Below, piece after piece: positions 47,339 through 57,642 of a DNA stretch of 64,000 nt. Every line of letters begins with the position of its first letter. The stretch's first letter is position 1. Source of the stretch: Bufo bufo. Its lineage: Eukaryota; Chordata; Amphibia; Anura; Bufonidae. The notes under the pieces were generated by a model that saw only the letters and a list, made by a program, of their open reading frames with translations, ran no database searches and was not told the origin of the DNA. The DNA lies in the NCBI RefSeq assembly GCF_905171765.1, contig NC_053392.1, forward strand, positions 507,142,556-507,206,555, in the 5' to 3' direction. The position numbers and the translations under genes were made by a program.

Positions 47339-49815
47339 TCTCATGAGTGGTCCCTAACTCTTGTTCCTACCTGTTCATGGGCCATGACAGCCACATAAAA
47401 TCCAGGGAATGCAGGTCAGCATGCAAGCCAAGTACACTTTGCTTGTAACCCCGTCCGGTGCCATTACAGCTTTCATCGGATCCAGGGATGCAAGTACCAA
47501 CATGCATGCTGAACCTACCATATACTTCTCCTGGAGCCAGATGGCCAATGGTAGGTTCTATACAAGCAGACTCAGTTTTATACTGACTTTAAAACCAGCC
47601 TCAAGGACAGATTAACTGGTCAGGTGTGCAATGACTCCAAGGAGATCGCCACGCCTCCAATATATACTACAAAGAAAAAAATAAGGGGTTGGGTCAGCAC
47701 AACCTGCCTGCAGGTGCACATCACTATGGCGAAATACATATACAAACGGAAAATGCAAATGTGATCGCACACTACATCCAGCACTCTGCCCTCCATGCTG
47801 GATGAGACATTGGTTTATATTTTGGCCAAAGCATAGTAAGCCACTCACCGTGTCAAGGCTGTCTCATGAGTGGTCCCTAACTCTTGTTCCTACCTGTTCA
47901 TGGGCCATGACAGCCACATAAAATCCAGGGAATGCAGGTCAGCATGCAAGCCAAGTACACTTTGCTTGTAACCCCGTCCGGTGCCATTACAGCTTTCATC
48001 GGATCCAGGGATGCAAGTACCAACATGCATGCTGAACCTACCATATACTTCTCCTGGAGCCAGATGGCCAATGGTAGGTTCTATACAAGCAGACTCAGTT
48101 TTATACTGACTTTAAAACCAGCCTCAAGGACAGATTAACTGGTCAGGTGTGCGATCACATTTGCATTTTCCGTTTGTATATGTATTTCGCCATAGTGATG
48201 TGCACCTGCAGGCAGGTTGTGCTGACCCAACCCCTTAATTTTTTCTTTGTAGTATATATTGGAGGCGTGGCGATCTCCTTGGAGTCATTGCACACCTGAC
48301 CAGTTAATCTGTCCTTGAGGCTGGTTTTAAAGTCAGTATAAAACTGAGTCTGCTTGTATAGAACCTACCATTGGCCATCTGGCTCCAGGAGAAGTATATG
48401 GTAGGTTCAGCATGCATGTTGGTACTTGCATCCCTGGATCCGATGAAAGCTGTAATGGCACCGGACGGGGTTACAAGCAAAGTGTACTTGGCTTGCATGC
48501 TGACCTGCATTCCCTGGATTTTATGTGGCTGTCATGGCCCATGAACAGGTAGGAACAAGAGTTAGGGACCACTCATGAGACAGCCTTGACGCGGTGAGTG
48601 GCTTACTATGCTTTGGCCAAAATATAAACCAATGTCTCATCCAGCATGGAGGGCAGAGTGCTGGATGTAGTGTGCGATCACATTTGCATTTTCCGTTTGT
48701 ATATGTATTTCGCCATAGTGATGTGCACCTGCAGGCAGGTTGTGCTGACCCAACCCCTTATTTTTTTCTTTGTAGTATATATTGGAGGCGTGGCGATCTC
48801 CTTGGAGTCATTGCACACCTGACCAGTTAATCTGTCCTTGAGGCTGGTTTTAAAGTCAGTATAAAACTGAGTCTGCTTGTATAGAACCTACCATTGGCCA
48901 TCTGGCTCCAGGAGAAGTATATGGTAGGTTCAGCATGCATGTTGGTACTTGCATCCCTGGATCCGATGAAAGCTGTAATGGCACCGGACGGGGTTACAAG
49001 CAAAGTGTACTTGGCTTGCATGCTGACCTGCATTCCCTGGATTTTATGTGGCTGTCATGGCCCATGAACAGGTAGGAACAAGAGTTAGGGACCACTCATG
49101 AGACAGCCTTGACGCGGTGAGTGGCTTACTATGCTTTGGCCAAAATATAAACCAATGTCTCATCCAGCATGGAGGGCAGAGTGCTGGATGTAGTGTGCGA
49201 TCACATTTGCATTTTCCGTTTGTATATGTATTTCGCCATAGTGATGTGCACCTGCAGGCAGGTTGTGCTGACCCAACCCCTTATTTTTTTCTTTGTAGTA
49301 TATATTGGAGGCGTGGCGATCTCCTTGGAGTCATTGCACACCTGACCAGTTAATCTGTCCTTGAGGCTGGTTTTAAAGTCAGTATAAAACTGAGTCTGCT
49401 TGTATAGAACCTACCATTGGCCATCTGGCTCCAGGAGAAGTATATGGTAGGTTCAGCATGCATGTTGGTACTTGCATCCCTGGATCCGATGAAAGCTGTA
49501 ATGGCACCGGACGGGGTTACAAGCAAAGTGTACTTGGCTTGCATGCTGACCTGCATTCCCTGGATTTTATGTGGCTGTCATGGCCCATGAACAGGTAGGA
49601 ACAAGAGTTAGGGACCACTCATGAGACAGCCTTGACGCGGTGAGTGGCTTATTATGCTTTGGCCAAAATATAAACCAATGTCTCATCCAGCATGGAGGGC
49701 AGAGTGCTGGATGTAGTGTGCGATCACATTTGCATTTTCCGTTTGTATATGTATTTCGCCATAGTGATGTGCACCTGCAGGCAGGTTGTGCTGACCCAAC
49801 CCCTTATTTTTTTCT
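47339..49815 (+). mobile_element. Tandem/inverted retro-array 1 (523-bp unit)
   Basis: An array with 12-bp duplications TAACAAAGTTTG at 47327-47338 and 49816-49827. It starts TCTCATGAGTGG with one and a half units in reverse orientation (to about 48150), then switches and continues as about three forward units of 523 bp (core repeats at 48569, 49092 and 49615), ending TTATTTTTTTCT. The 12-bp duplication and head-to-tail plus inverted layout resemble Penelope-like or retrozyme-type retroelements, but no RT is encoded. ORFs of 68 and 78 residues recur only because the unit recurs. Confidence 0.75.
49615..49648 (+). ncRNA. Conserved hairpin core of array 1
   Basis: Stem CCACTCA/TGAGTGG encloses the loop TGAGACAGCCTTGACGCGG and is followed by CTTA. 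Identical copies lie at 48569-48601 and 49092-49124, with an inverted one at about 47842-47874. A related loop with a different stem is in array 2 (59553-59589 and 60182-60218). Shortly downstream is a second hairpin CATCCAGCA/TGCTGGATG. A catalytic or packaging role is inference. Confidence 0.45.
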
Positions 49816-49891
49816 TAACAAAGTTTGTAAAATCGGTTTTGAATACCTTGAGGGGTGTAGTTTCTACAATGGGGTCATTTATGGGGGTATC

Positions 49892-50794
49892 TGTAGTGTA
49901 CGGGAACTGTAATACCCGTCACTACCAAAGTGTCACTTGGTGTGCTGTCGTCCCTCCTAATTATGGGGAAGTTGTTATATGTCAGTTTTATAAAATGTCA
50001 TGTAATGCAATGCTATGTGTTTCCCTGTTACTATGACACTTGCATGTACAGGCCTGCTAGGGGTGTCATTCCAGCTTCTAGTCATTAGAGGGAGCTATGG
50101 AGCCCTAGTTTATATAAGGCCCAGACAGGGAAGGGAAAGGCAGACGGAGTCTAGTGTCTGTAGTCTACAGTTGGAGATTAGACAATGTCAGAAACCAGTC
50201 CAGGCCTGAAGCCTGCTGTCCAGGAGAAGATTCCCTCCTGAATTCCCATATGCCGAAACAGGAATATCTTAGCTAAAGAGCCTGAGGAAGCTGAGAGAGA
50301 GACAGAGGCAAAGTGCAGAGAAGCAAGAGGTACTAAAAATAACAGAGGAGGTACTTTCTAAAGCTATAGCCAAGGATATAAAGCCAGAACTAGGTTATTG
50401 GGCCTTGGTGAAGAATTGCTATATTCCAGGATCAGACAGAAATAGAGTGCAAGCTCCTGTACTGCAAGTCCTGTGTTCAACACTCTGTAATCACCTTGCT
50501 AAATCTGTAATTGCCTGCATCAACCGCATTGCAAAATCGACTGTATGCCAAGGAACTGCGATTCCAATATTGTCTCTGCATGAAAACTACTAAAGTTGGA
50601 GTTCTGTTTTAATACCCCGTGTTCCTCAATTTATTCCTGCTATCCGCAAACGGCGTGCCACCGTTTACTTGGCACTGGCGTCACGAACAATTTATACCAT
50701 CACCTGCCCTTGCAGAGAGTCAGCCGTACCAGGTTAGTGTATATTGCACTACTACACCCAAGAACACCTTTACACACAACTTGAGTATGCTGCA
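49892..50794 (+). repeat. 5' LTR of cold-shock element
   Basis: A 903-bp LTR with TG...CA ends. It contains the box GGCGTCACGAACA at about 50678, which recurs just outside the LTR at about 50805. Confidence 0.94.
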
Positions 50795-50803
50795 CCTCTC
50801 TTT

Positions 50804-50821
50804 TGGCGTCACGAACAGGAT
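50804..50821 (+). promoter_or_regulatory. Possible primer-binding site
   Basis: The sequence TGGCGTCACGAACAGGAT starts about nine bases after the LTR and begins TGG as tRNA-primed sites do. The matching tRNA was not identified. Confidence 0.4.
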
Positions 50822-51079
50822 ACGCACGCTTTATAGTGCAAGAAGCGTGAACTTTGTGCCTTATACAGTTGCCCTGTGACCAAAGTGACATATTGCCTGC
50901 TTATTTAAAGTGGACTTTGTGGACTGAAAAACATACCCAAAGTGTACCTAAAACCTCTAAAAAACGTTGTGCAGTATTGCGCTACACAGAGGAAGAAAAT
51001 CGCCGCATTGGAGTGTGGTTTTGTGGACTTTTTACAATCCTGCTTGCTGTCAGTGAATAGACAGCGTTTATACCCAAAG

Positions 51080-52675
51080 ATGGCTGCTGGGCTTGCTGAA
51101 TTTACTGCTGCGTCACCTTCATCCCGAAAAGGCGGGAAAAATTGGCGCCTTTCTGAGAAAAGAGCGGGAAGGAGTTCAAGGTCAGGCGCCACTGCTTATC
51201 TGGACATTTGCATGTCTGCCAGCATGGACACCGCCTTCCATATACTGGAATACCTGGGGGGCGGCCTCCCAGTGCAAGGGGAGGAGCTGGCTGATTTAAT
51301 TGACGCGACCCTATCGCTCTCCAGAGAAGGATCGAGCATGTTGGAAAGTGAGCAGAGTGTTGCTGCAGCGTCCGCACCTGAGATTGCAAAAATGACTGAC
51401 ATCGGTGTAGAGCCAGAGGAGGCTCCACCGGCCTACTCTCCGGGACCGGAGACACCCGCCTGCCGCCCAAGGGAGAAAGAACCAGAGCCCTACTATGGCT
51501 CGTGGAGAGACTTTTTTCAGCCCTCGTTCAAGTGGTCATCACTTATGGCGGAGATCCGGGAGGCCGCTATAAAGCGGAATACGAAGACCAAAATCGTTTA
51601 TGAAGAATTGACTAAAACAATCCATGAAAAGCATGCTAACACCCAACGCCGCCTGGAAAGGAGAAAGGGAGTGGTGCTGTCATTCGACAAAACCCGTGGC
51701 TACGGGTTCATCCAGGACTATCTAACTGGCAGAGACCTCTATGTGAATCGAATGTCTGTCAAAAGAAACTACCTCCCTTCTTATCAGCACAGCCTCCGTG
51801 AGGGAGAGGAAGTGGAGTACACCCCTGCCGAGAGCCTGCGAGGCCCTTATGCCACTGCCGTGACCCGTCCCAAACGAGCACCTGAGGACTGGGAGGCAGA
51901 AGAAGGAGAAGACTACTCTGGCTGCGAGCAGGAACCTGAACGCTCTCCAGAGCCGGCCCATCACGCCTTTCAGGAGCGGAGCTCCTTCATTGGGCCTAAC
52001 GTCTTCTGGCAGCCAACCGTGTTGGAGAAATGGGTGAGCCCCTATCCTTCCCCCGAGCTGCCTCGTCGGGAGAAGACCATACAAGATATGGAAAACTTGA
52101 AAGGACTTCATGCTACCTTGGAGAACATCCGGAATGGTCGGAGACCAGACGCATCGCCAGAACCTGCAGAGGCCGAGTCCGCACCATCGGTGACTGTACC
52201 TGCGCCGGCGGCGCCAGCAGATGACAGCGACTTCGACACAGAGAGCATCGGTGAGCAGATTGTCCGGCTGGAGGAGAAGTTGCGGGAGCTGCGCAAGATC
52301 GCGACCGCCAGGATCCAGACGCCGCCAAAGAAGGACGAGGTAAGGGTGCCTGTCACCACCCGTAGACCACCTTCTGCTGCCACCGCTCCGTCAGTGCCCC
52401 AAAGGAGACCCCCGGTTGCTGTGAATAGCCGCGCCGAGCCCACCGGACCGCTTGAGGCGGCGGTAACCACGCCATTCCATCCCACAATCATTATGCCGGG
52501 ACCGGTACGGTCCACCCAAGGGTTTACCCCTAGGCCCATGGGGCCAATACCTATTAGGGGCCCCTTCACCTTGCAGCTGCCCCCCAATACAGTTATGTGG
52601 GCCCATCCTCCTGTAGAGGACTACTACAGGCCGTACTTGCCAGCAGAGCCAAGTGGTTATGATATGCCACTGTGA
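51080..52675 (+). CDS. Gag-like protein with Y-box cold-shock domain
   Basis: An intact ORF of 531 residues from ATG 51080, chosen for its context (AAAGATGG) over an in-frame upstream Met at 50942 that would give 577. Visible parts: a basic N-terminus; a PPAY late-domain-like motif at residues 116-119; a Trp/Tyr-rich stretch; a Lys-rich helical segment; and at about residues 195-267 a cold-shock domain with the RNP1-like TRGYGFIQD, the RNP2-like LYVNR and the long loop VKRNYLPSYQHSLREGEEVE, typical of Y-box proteins; then acidic and Pro-rich regions, and a probable coiled coil at about 388-412 (VRLEEKLRELRK). No CCHC knuckle, protease or RT. Position between LTRs plus PPAY suggests a Gag whose RNA-binding module is a captured cold-shock domain (inference). 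A domesticated host gene is less likely, given the LTRs and TSD. Confidence 0.8.
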   Translation: MAAGLAEFTAASPSSRKGGKNWRLSEKRAGRSSRSGATAYLDICMSASMDTAFHILEYLGGGLPVQGEELADLIDATLSLSREGSSMLESEQSVAAASAPEIAKMTDIGVEPEEAPPAYSPGPETPACRPREKEPEPYYGSWRDFFQPSFKWSSLMAEIREAAIKRNTKTKIVYEELTKTIHEKHANTQRRLERRKGVVLSFDKTRGYGFIQDYLTGRDLYVNRMSVKRNYLPSYQHSLREGEEVEYTPAESLRGPYATAVTRPKRAPEDWEAEEGEDYSGCEQEPERSPEPAHHAFQERSSFIGPNVFWQPTVLEKWVSPYPSPELPRREKTIQDMENLKGLHATLENIRNGRRPDASPEPAEAESAPSVTVPAPAAPADDSDFDTESIGEQIVRLEEKLRELRKIATARIQTPPKKDEVRVPVTTRRPPSAATAPSVPQRRPPVAVNSRAEPTGPLEAAVTTPFHPTIIMPGPVRSTQGFTPRPMGPIPIRGPFTLQLPPNTVMWAHPPVEDYYRPYLPAEPSGYDMPL

Positions 52676-53134
52676 ATCAGCCTGCTAGGCCTTTGATTTA
52701 TTTCACCGAAGAAATATGGTGTTAACCCTTCCAGGACAGGAGTCCTACGTTTCTGGTCCTTTGTTGCGGCTGCCAGTTTGTCCACGGCTCAGTGGTAGGT
52801 GTTGACCACTGAAATCACAAAGTCAGCAAGGCCACGTTTGTTTCCAGGATCTCCTGCCTGCTTTTGCTACCCCACGCCAAGTTGTGCCTGTTCCTTTAGT
52901 TGCACCTTTTACCCTTCACCCCCTTTTCAGGTTGATCAGGGGTCTTACAGCACTTGTCTTTGCTGTCCTTTTATTGTGCAACTTCATACTAAGGAACCGT
53001 GCCCGGAGACAGACTCAAAAGAACCTGAGCCTCTGAGATTTTTGCTCTTTTAAAGGAAATGTGCCCAGAGATGGACTCCACCGCATGAGAGCCTCTGTGA
53101 TTTATAGGAAAATAACCTGGGTACGGACTCATGT

Positions 53135-53452
53135 TTGTTCTTTGAGCCTCCAAGAACTTTTATACTGTTTTATCCATTTTGCTGTTCTATCATGGACTTA
53201 TTCATTGTCATGGACTATCCTGGTTATAATGTTACGCTGTGCCAGGTCAGCGCCCCCGTTCCATTCACTATCCTGAGAGAAGAGAACGACGCCCCTTGTC
53301 ACTACCTTTCACCTTTGCCAATTGGACCTGATGTAAATGTAAATGCAGATGAATTACATGTATGTATGCCTGCATGTCTCTATTTTCTATTTCAGGTAGA
53401 GATCCCAGTTGGGCGACCCATGATGGAGTACGAGGTCGTACTCAGCTTAAAG
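53135..53452 (+). other. Short downstream frame, uncertain
   Basis: A stop-free frame of about 110 codons between the Gag-like ORF and the 3' LTR, running slightly into the LTR. It has a DYPGYNVTLCQVS stretch with an N-glycosylation-like NVT, but no recognised domain. It could be an eroded second ORF or chance. A pyrimidine tract plus CAG at about 53380-53395 looks like a splice acceptor. Confidence 0.2.
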
Positions 53453-53462
53453 CAGTGGGGTA

Positions 53463-54365
53463 TGTAGTGTACGGGAACTGTAATACCCGTCACTACCAAA
53501 GTGTCACTTGGTGTGCTGTCGTCCCTCCTAATTATGGGGAAGTTGTTATATGTCAGTTTTATAAAATGTCATGTAATGCAATGCTATGTGTTTCCCTGTT
53601 ACTATGACACTTGCATGTACAGGCCTGCTAGGGGTGTCATTCCAGCTTCTAGTCATTAGAGGGAGCTAGGGAGCCCTAGTTTATATAAGGCCCAGACAGG
53701 GAAGGGAAAGGCAGACGGAGTCTAGTGTCTGTAGTCTACAGTTGGAGATTAGACAATGTCAGAAACCAGTCCAGGCCTGAAGCCTGCTGTCCAGGAGAAG
53801 ATTCCCTCCTGAATTCCCATATGCCGAAACAGGAATATCTTAGCTAAAGAGCCTGAGGAAGCTGAGAGAGAGAAAGAGGCAAAGTGCAGAGAAGCAAGAG
53901 GTACTAAAAATAACAGAGATGGTACTTTCTAAAGCTATAGCCAAGGATATAAAGCCAGAACTAGGTTATTGGGCCTTGGTGAAGAATTGCTATATTCCAG
54001 GATCAGACAGAAATAGAGTGCAAGCTCCTGTACTGCAAGTCCTGTGTTCAACACTCTGTAATCACCTTGCTAAATCTGTAATTGCCTGCATCAACCGCAT
54101 TGCAAAATCGACTGTATGCCAAGGAACTGCGATTCCAATATTGTCTCTGCATGAAAACTACTAAAGTTGGAGTTCTGTTTTAATACCCCGTGTTCCTCAA
54201 TTTATTCCTGCTATCCGCAAACGGCGTGCCACCGTTTACTTGGCACTGGCGTCACGAACAATTTATACCATCACCTGCCCTTGCAGAGAGTCAGCCGTAC
54301 CAGGTTAGTGTATATTGCACTACTACACCCAGGAACACCTTTACACACAACTTGAGTACGCTGCA
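53463..54365 (+). repeat. 3' LTR of cold-shock element
   Basis: Preceded by AAAGCAGTGGGG, a plausible short polypurine tract. Equal in length to the 5' LTR, with about six differences (for example at 53670, 53873 and around 53920). Confidence 0.94.
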
Positions 54366-54824
54366 TATCCACTATGTAGGCCCCACAAAGTGACTTCATA
54401 CCTGAACTGGTCCTTAAAAAGTGGGTTTTGGCAATTTTCTTAAAAATTTGAAGAATTTCTTCTAAACTTCTAAGCCTTCTAACATCCTAAAAAATAAAAT
54501 GACATTTCCAAAATGATGCCAACATAAAGTAGACATATGGGGAATGTTAAATAATAAATATTTTATGAGGTATCACTTTCTGTTTTAAAAGCAGAGAAAT
54601 TGAAATTTAGAAAATTTGGGATTTTTTCATAAATAAAGGTGAAATATTTTGACTCAAATTTATGACTATCATGAAGTACAATGTGTCACGAGAAAACAAT
54701 CTCTGAATGACTTGGATAAATAAAGGCGTTCCAAAGTTATTACCACATAAAGTGAGATATGTCAGTTTTGCAAAATTTGGCCTGGTCAGGAAGGGGGCAA
54801 ATGGCCCGGATGGCAAGTGGTTAA

Positions 54825-55100
54825 ATACTGCTATTACATTGTTGGTTGAGAAAAACTCACTTTTTGTGCTAGATACTACATTTGCAGCCTGCGCTGCATT
54901 TCTGACAGTCCAATAAAACCTTTAAATACTGCTGTTACATTTTTGGTTGAAAAAAACTCACTTTTTCTGCTAGATAGTACATTTGCGGCCTGCGCTGCAT
55001 TTCTAACAGTCCAATAAAACCGTTAAATACTGCTGTTACATTTTTGGTTGACAAATTAAAAAAATTTGTGACCGTGAAGTAATTGTATTAAATTCGCCTG
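54825..55100 (+). repeat. Tandem repeats of hAT 3, resumed
   Basis: Two to three units of about 97 bp with TACTGCTGTTACATTTTTGG, CTGCGCTGCATTTCT and CAGTCCAATAAAACC, matching the units that stop at 46018. Confidence 0.85.
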
Positions 55101-55120
55101 TCACACTGTGTGACCTCAAG

Positions 55121-55437
55121 CAGGGGCGTAGCTAATGGCTCATGGGCACTGGTGCAAGAGTTCAGCTTGGGGCCCCCCTTCCCTCAGTGCTTTGTGGCCA
55201 AGGGCAGGAAGCGCATAGCCTTCGTGCTGCCCGATGCTAAAATTGAAATGGCATCCCTGCCCCTATGCCAAATTCTTGATTTAACCCCCTTCCCTTGAAC
55301 CTGAGGTGTAACTTGACCAGCATAGACTTTCTATAATACTGGTGTCTTCTTATGCACCACAAGGGTCTTTGGGCCCCCTCAGGCTCCTGGGCCCGGTAGC
55401 GACTGCTACCTCTGCACCCCCTATAGTTACGCCCCTG
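55121..55437. mobile_element. hAT MITE with CAGGGGCGTA ends
   Basis: A 317-bp element with ends CAGGGGCGTAGCTA and, in complement, CAGGGGCGTAACTATAG. Flanks are ACCTCAAG (55113-55120) and ACCGCAAG (55438-55445), an 8-bp TSD with one mismatch. Non-coding. Confidence 0.85.
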
Positions 55438-55570
55438 ACCGCAAGAAATTTTTACTCTTTATGACACCGGCACAGCTTTACTGTCAGTGAACTTAATTGT
55501 TGACTATTGATGGTTACATTGTCGCCTGACATAAACCATCTGTTAGTTTGGTGAGTGAACGCAAAGAATG

Positions 55571-57240
55571 AGAAGAGCGTCAAATAAGGGACATGGCCCT
55601 AGTCATAGTGCTGCTGGTGTTGATGGAGCTCCTGTTGCAGGGAGAGAACGTGGTTGATCTGTGCCAGCTACATGCACAAGTGAAAGACCTTCCTCAGGTG
55701 CGAGTAGGCGACAGAACCTTCAGCGTTATTTGGTAGGCCCGAATGCCTCGCTACGAATGGTGAAGCCAGAACAAGTACAGTCGATAGTAGATTGGGTGGC
55801 TGACAGTGCCTCCAGTTCCTTCATATTGTCTCCCACCCAGTCCCCTGCTGAAAGCTCAGAGTTGGCACCTACAGCCCATGGCCATCTGTCTTTCAACTCA
55901 CCCCCTTGCAAATCAGGCAAGCAGTCTGAGCCTCAAGTCATGCAAGTCTCCTATGCTTTTTGATGACTCTGCTGGCAGGGTTTCCGTGGGCCATCCACAT
56001 AGCCCTGCCCCAGAAGTGGAAGAGATTGAGTGCACTGATGCCCAACCACAGGTGCCAATACTGCAGATTTCTGCAGTATGCAGATCGACAAGGAGGGCAG
56101 GGGTAAAGAGTGGGTGGAAGATGATGTGGAGGATGATGAGTTACTAGACCCCACATGGAATCAAGGTCATGCGACTGACGTGTGCAGTTTGGAGGAAGAG
56201 GCGGTGGTCGCACAGAGGCACCAGCACAGTAAAAGAGGGAGCAGGGTGCGAAAGCGTCTGTTACATTCTTGGGTGACATTTTACCATTTTTGCCATGAAT
56301 AAACCCCTGCTCTGCATAGGTGAGTGGGACCTAAATTTCTAAAAATCGTCTGTTACATTCTCAGGTGCCGTTTTACCATTTTTGCCGTATACAAACCCCT
56401 GCTCTGCATAGGTGACAGGGACCTAATTTTTGTAAAATCGTCTGTTCCATTGGTGGGTGGCATGAACCCAGTTTTGCCGTGAAAAAAAACCCTGCTCTGC
56501 ATAGGTGACAGGGACCTAAATTTCAAAAAATCAGCTGTTACATTCTTGGGTGACATTTTACCATTTTTGCCGTATACAAACCCCTGCTCTGCATAGGTGA
56601 CAGGGACCTAATTTTCAAAAATTCGTCTGTTACATTGATGTTTGACATTAACCCATTATTTGCTGGTGAAAAACACCTGCTCTGCATTGCTGACAGGGAA
56701 CTCAATTTAGTAAAAATGCGCGACTACAAGCGCACGCTGGTCGATGCCTGACAGCGGGGGCTCAGTGGAAGCACAAGGCGAAGGCAGAGGACGAGGAAGA
56801 GGTCGCCAACGCAGCTGGGGCACCGCCAGCACCTCAGAAGGCAGGGTTAGCATGGCCGAAATGTGGAAAAGCTTTGTCAGCACGCCACAACAATCAGCAC
56901 CACCAGCTGATATAGAACGACTAAGCAGGAGGCAGCATTTCAGCAACATGGTGGAAAAGTATGCACACATCTACACGTACTGACTGATGGGTCTGCCCCC
57001 TTCAACTTCTGGGTCTCCAATTTGGGCACATGGCCTGAGCTTGCCCTTTACGCCTTGGAGGTGCTGGCCTGCCCTGCAGCCAGTGTATTATCTGAACGTT
57101 TGTTTAGCATGGCAGGAGGGGGTTATCACAAACAAGTGCAGCCCCCTGTCCACAGCCAATGTGGACAAGATCACGTTCATTAAAATGAAACAGGCAAGGA
57201 ATCCCACAGGACTTGTCCGTACCTTGTGCAGATTAGACAT
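55571..57240 (+). pseudogene. hAT transposase 3, internally deleted
   Basis: N-terminal piece 55571-56255: the start MRRASNKGHG, then QRYLVGPNASLRMVKPEQVQ and the acidic region, closely matching hAT transposase 1. C-terminal piece 56713-57240: RLSRRQHFSNMVEK, FNFWVSNLGTWPELA, the dimerisation block SERLFSMAGGVIT and LSTANVDKITFIKM. The central 600 or so codons, including the BED finger and both catalytic Asp blocks, are missing and replaced by a tandem array (56256-56712). Frameshifts occur near 55960 and 56960. Inactive. Confidence 0.88.
56256..56712 (+). repeat. About 90-bp tandem array in transposase 3
   Basis: Five units with CGTCTGTTACATTCTTGGGT, CATTTTACCATTTTTGCC, AAACCCCTGCTCTGCATAGG and GACAGGGACCTAA. 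It looks like the subterminal repeats of hAT elements, but lies where the centre of the transposase should be. Confidence 0.85.
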
Positions 57241-57642
57241 GTACAGTGACTTGCAAAAGTATTCACCCGCCCCCCCCTTGACTTTTTTTCAGAATTTATT
57301 ACATTACAGCCTTAAGTTCAATGTTTTGTTAATCTGAATTTTATGTGATGGATCAGAACACAATAGTCTAAGTTGGTGAAGTGAAATGAGAAAAATATAT
57401 AAATAAAACTATTGTTTAGAAATAGAAATTAAAAAATTGGCATGTGTGCATGTATTCACCCCCTTTGTTAGGAAGGCCATAAAAAGCTCTGGTGCAACCA
57501 ATTACCTTCAGAAGTCACATAATTAGTGAAATGATGTCCACCTGTGTGCAATCTAAGTGTCACATGATCTGTCATTACATATACACACCTTTTTTTAAAA
57601 GCCCCAGAGGCTGCAACACCTAAGTGCAAGAAGCATCACTAA

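Larger units (their letters stand above)
49892..54365 (+). mobile_element. LTR retroelement encoding a cold-shock-domain protein (TSD TATC)
   Basis: Two 903-bp LTRs (49892-50794 and 53463-54365) flank a 2668-bp interior; the TSD is TATC at 49888-49891 and 54366-54369. LTRs start TGTAGTGTACGGG and end CTGCA and differ at about six positions by eye. The interior has one intact ORF (51080-52675) and no protease, RT or integrase, so the element is non-autonomous or uses partners. LTR identity and the perfect TSD mark a recent insertion. Confidence 0.93.
46023..54820. mobile_element. TTAA-flanked DNA element with two nested insertions
   Basis: The left end CCGCTTCACGTCCG and the right end, in complement CCACTTGCCATCCG, are inverted repeats with TTAA at 46019-46022 and 54821-54824, the TSD of piggyBac and Kolobok. 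The element's own sequence is 46023-47338, 49816-49887 and 54370-54820, about 1.8 kb, without transposase. Between are the tandem/inverted array (47339-49815) and the LTR element (49892-54365). Confidence 0.83.

Noticed and set aside
47339..49815. CRISPR-like or simple satellite interpretation
   Set aside because: Units are far too long, there are no spacers, and the array has a 12-bp target duplication and an inverted part.
47409..49912. Recurring 68- and 78-residue frames
   Set aside because: Copies follow the 523-bp unit in both orientations; no domain.
50942..51079. Upstream start for the cold-shock ORF
   Set aside because: In frame, but the ATG at 51080 has a stronger context; the upstream residues look like leader sequence. 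It cannot be fully excluded.
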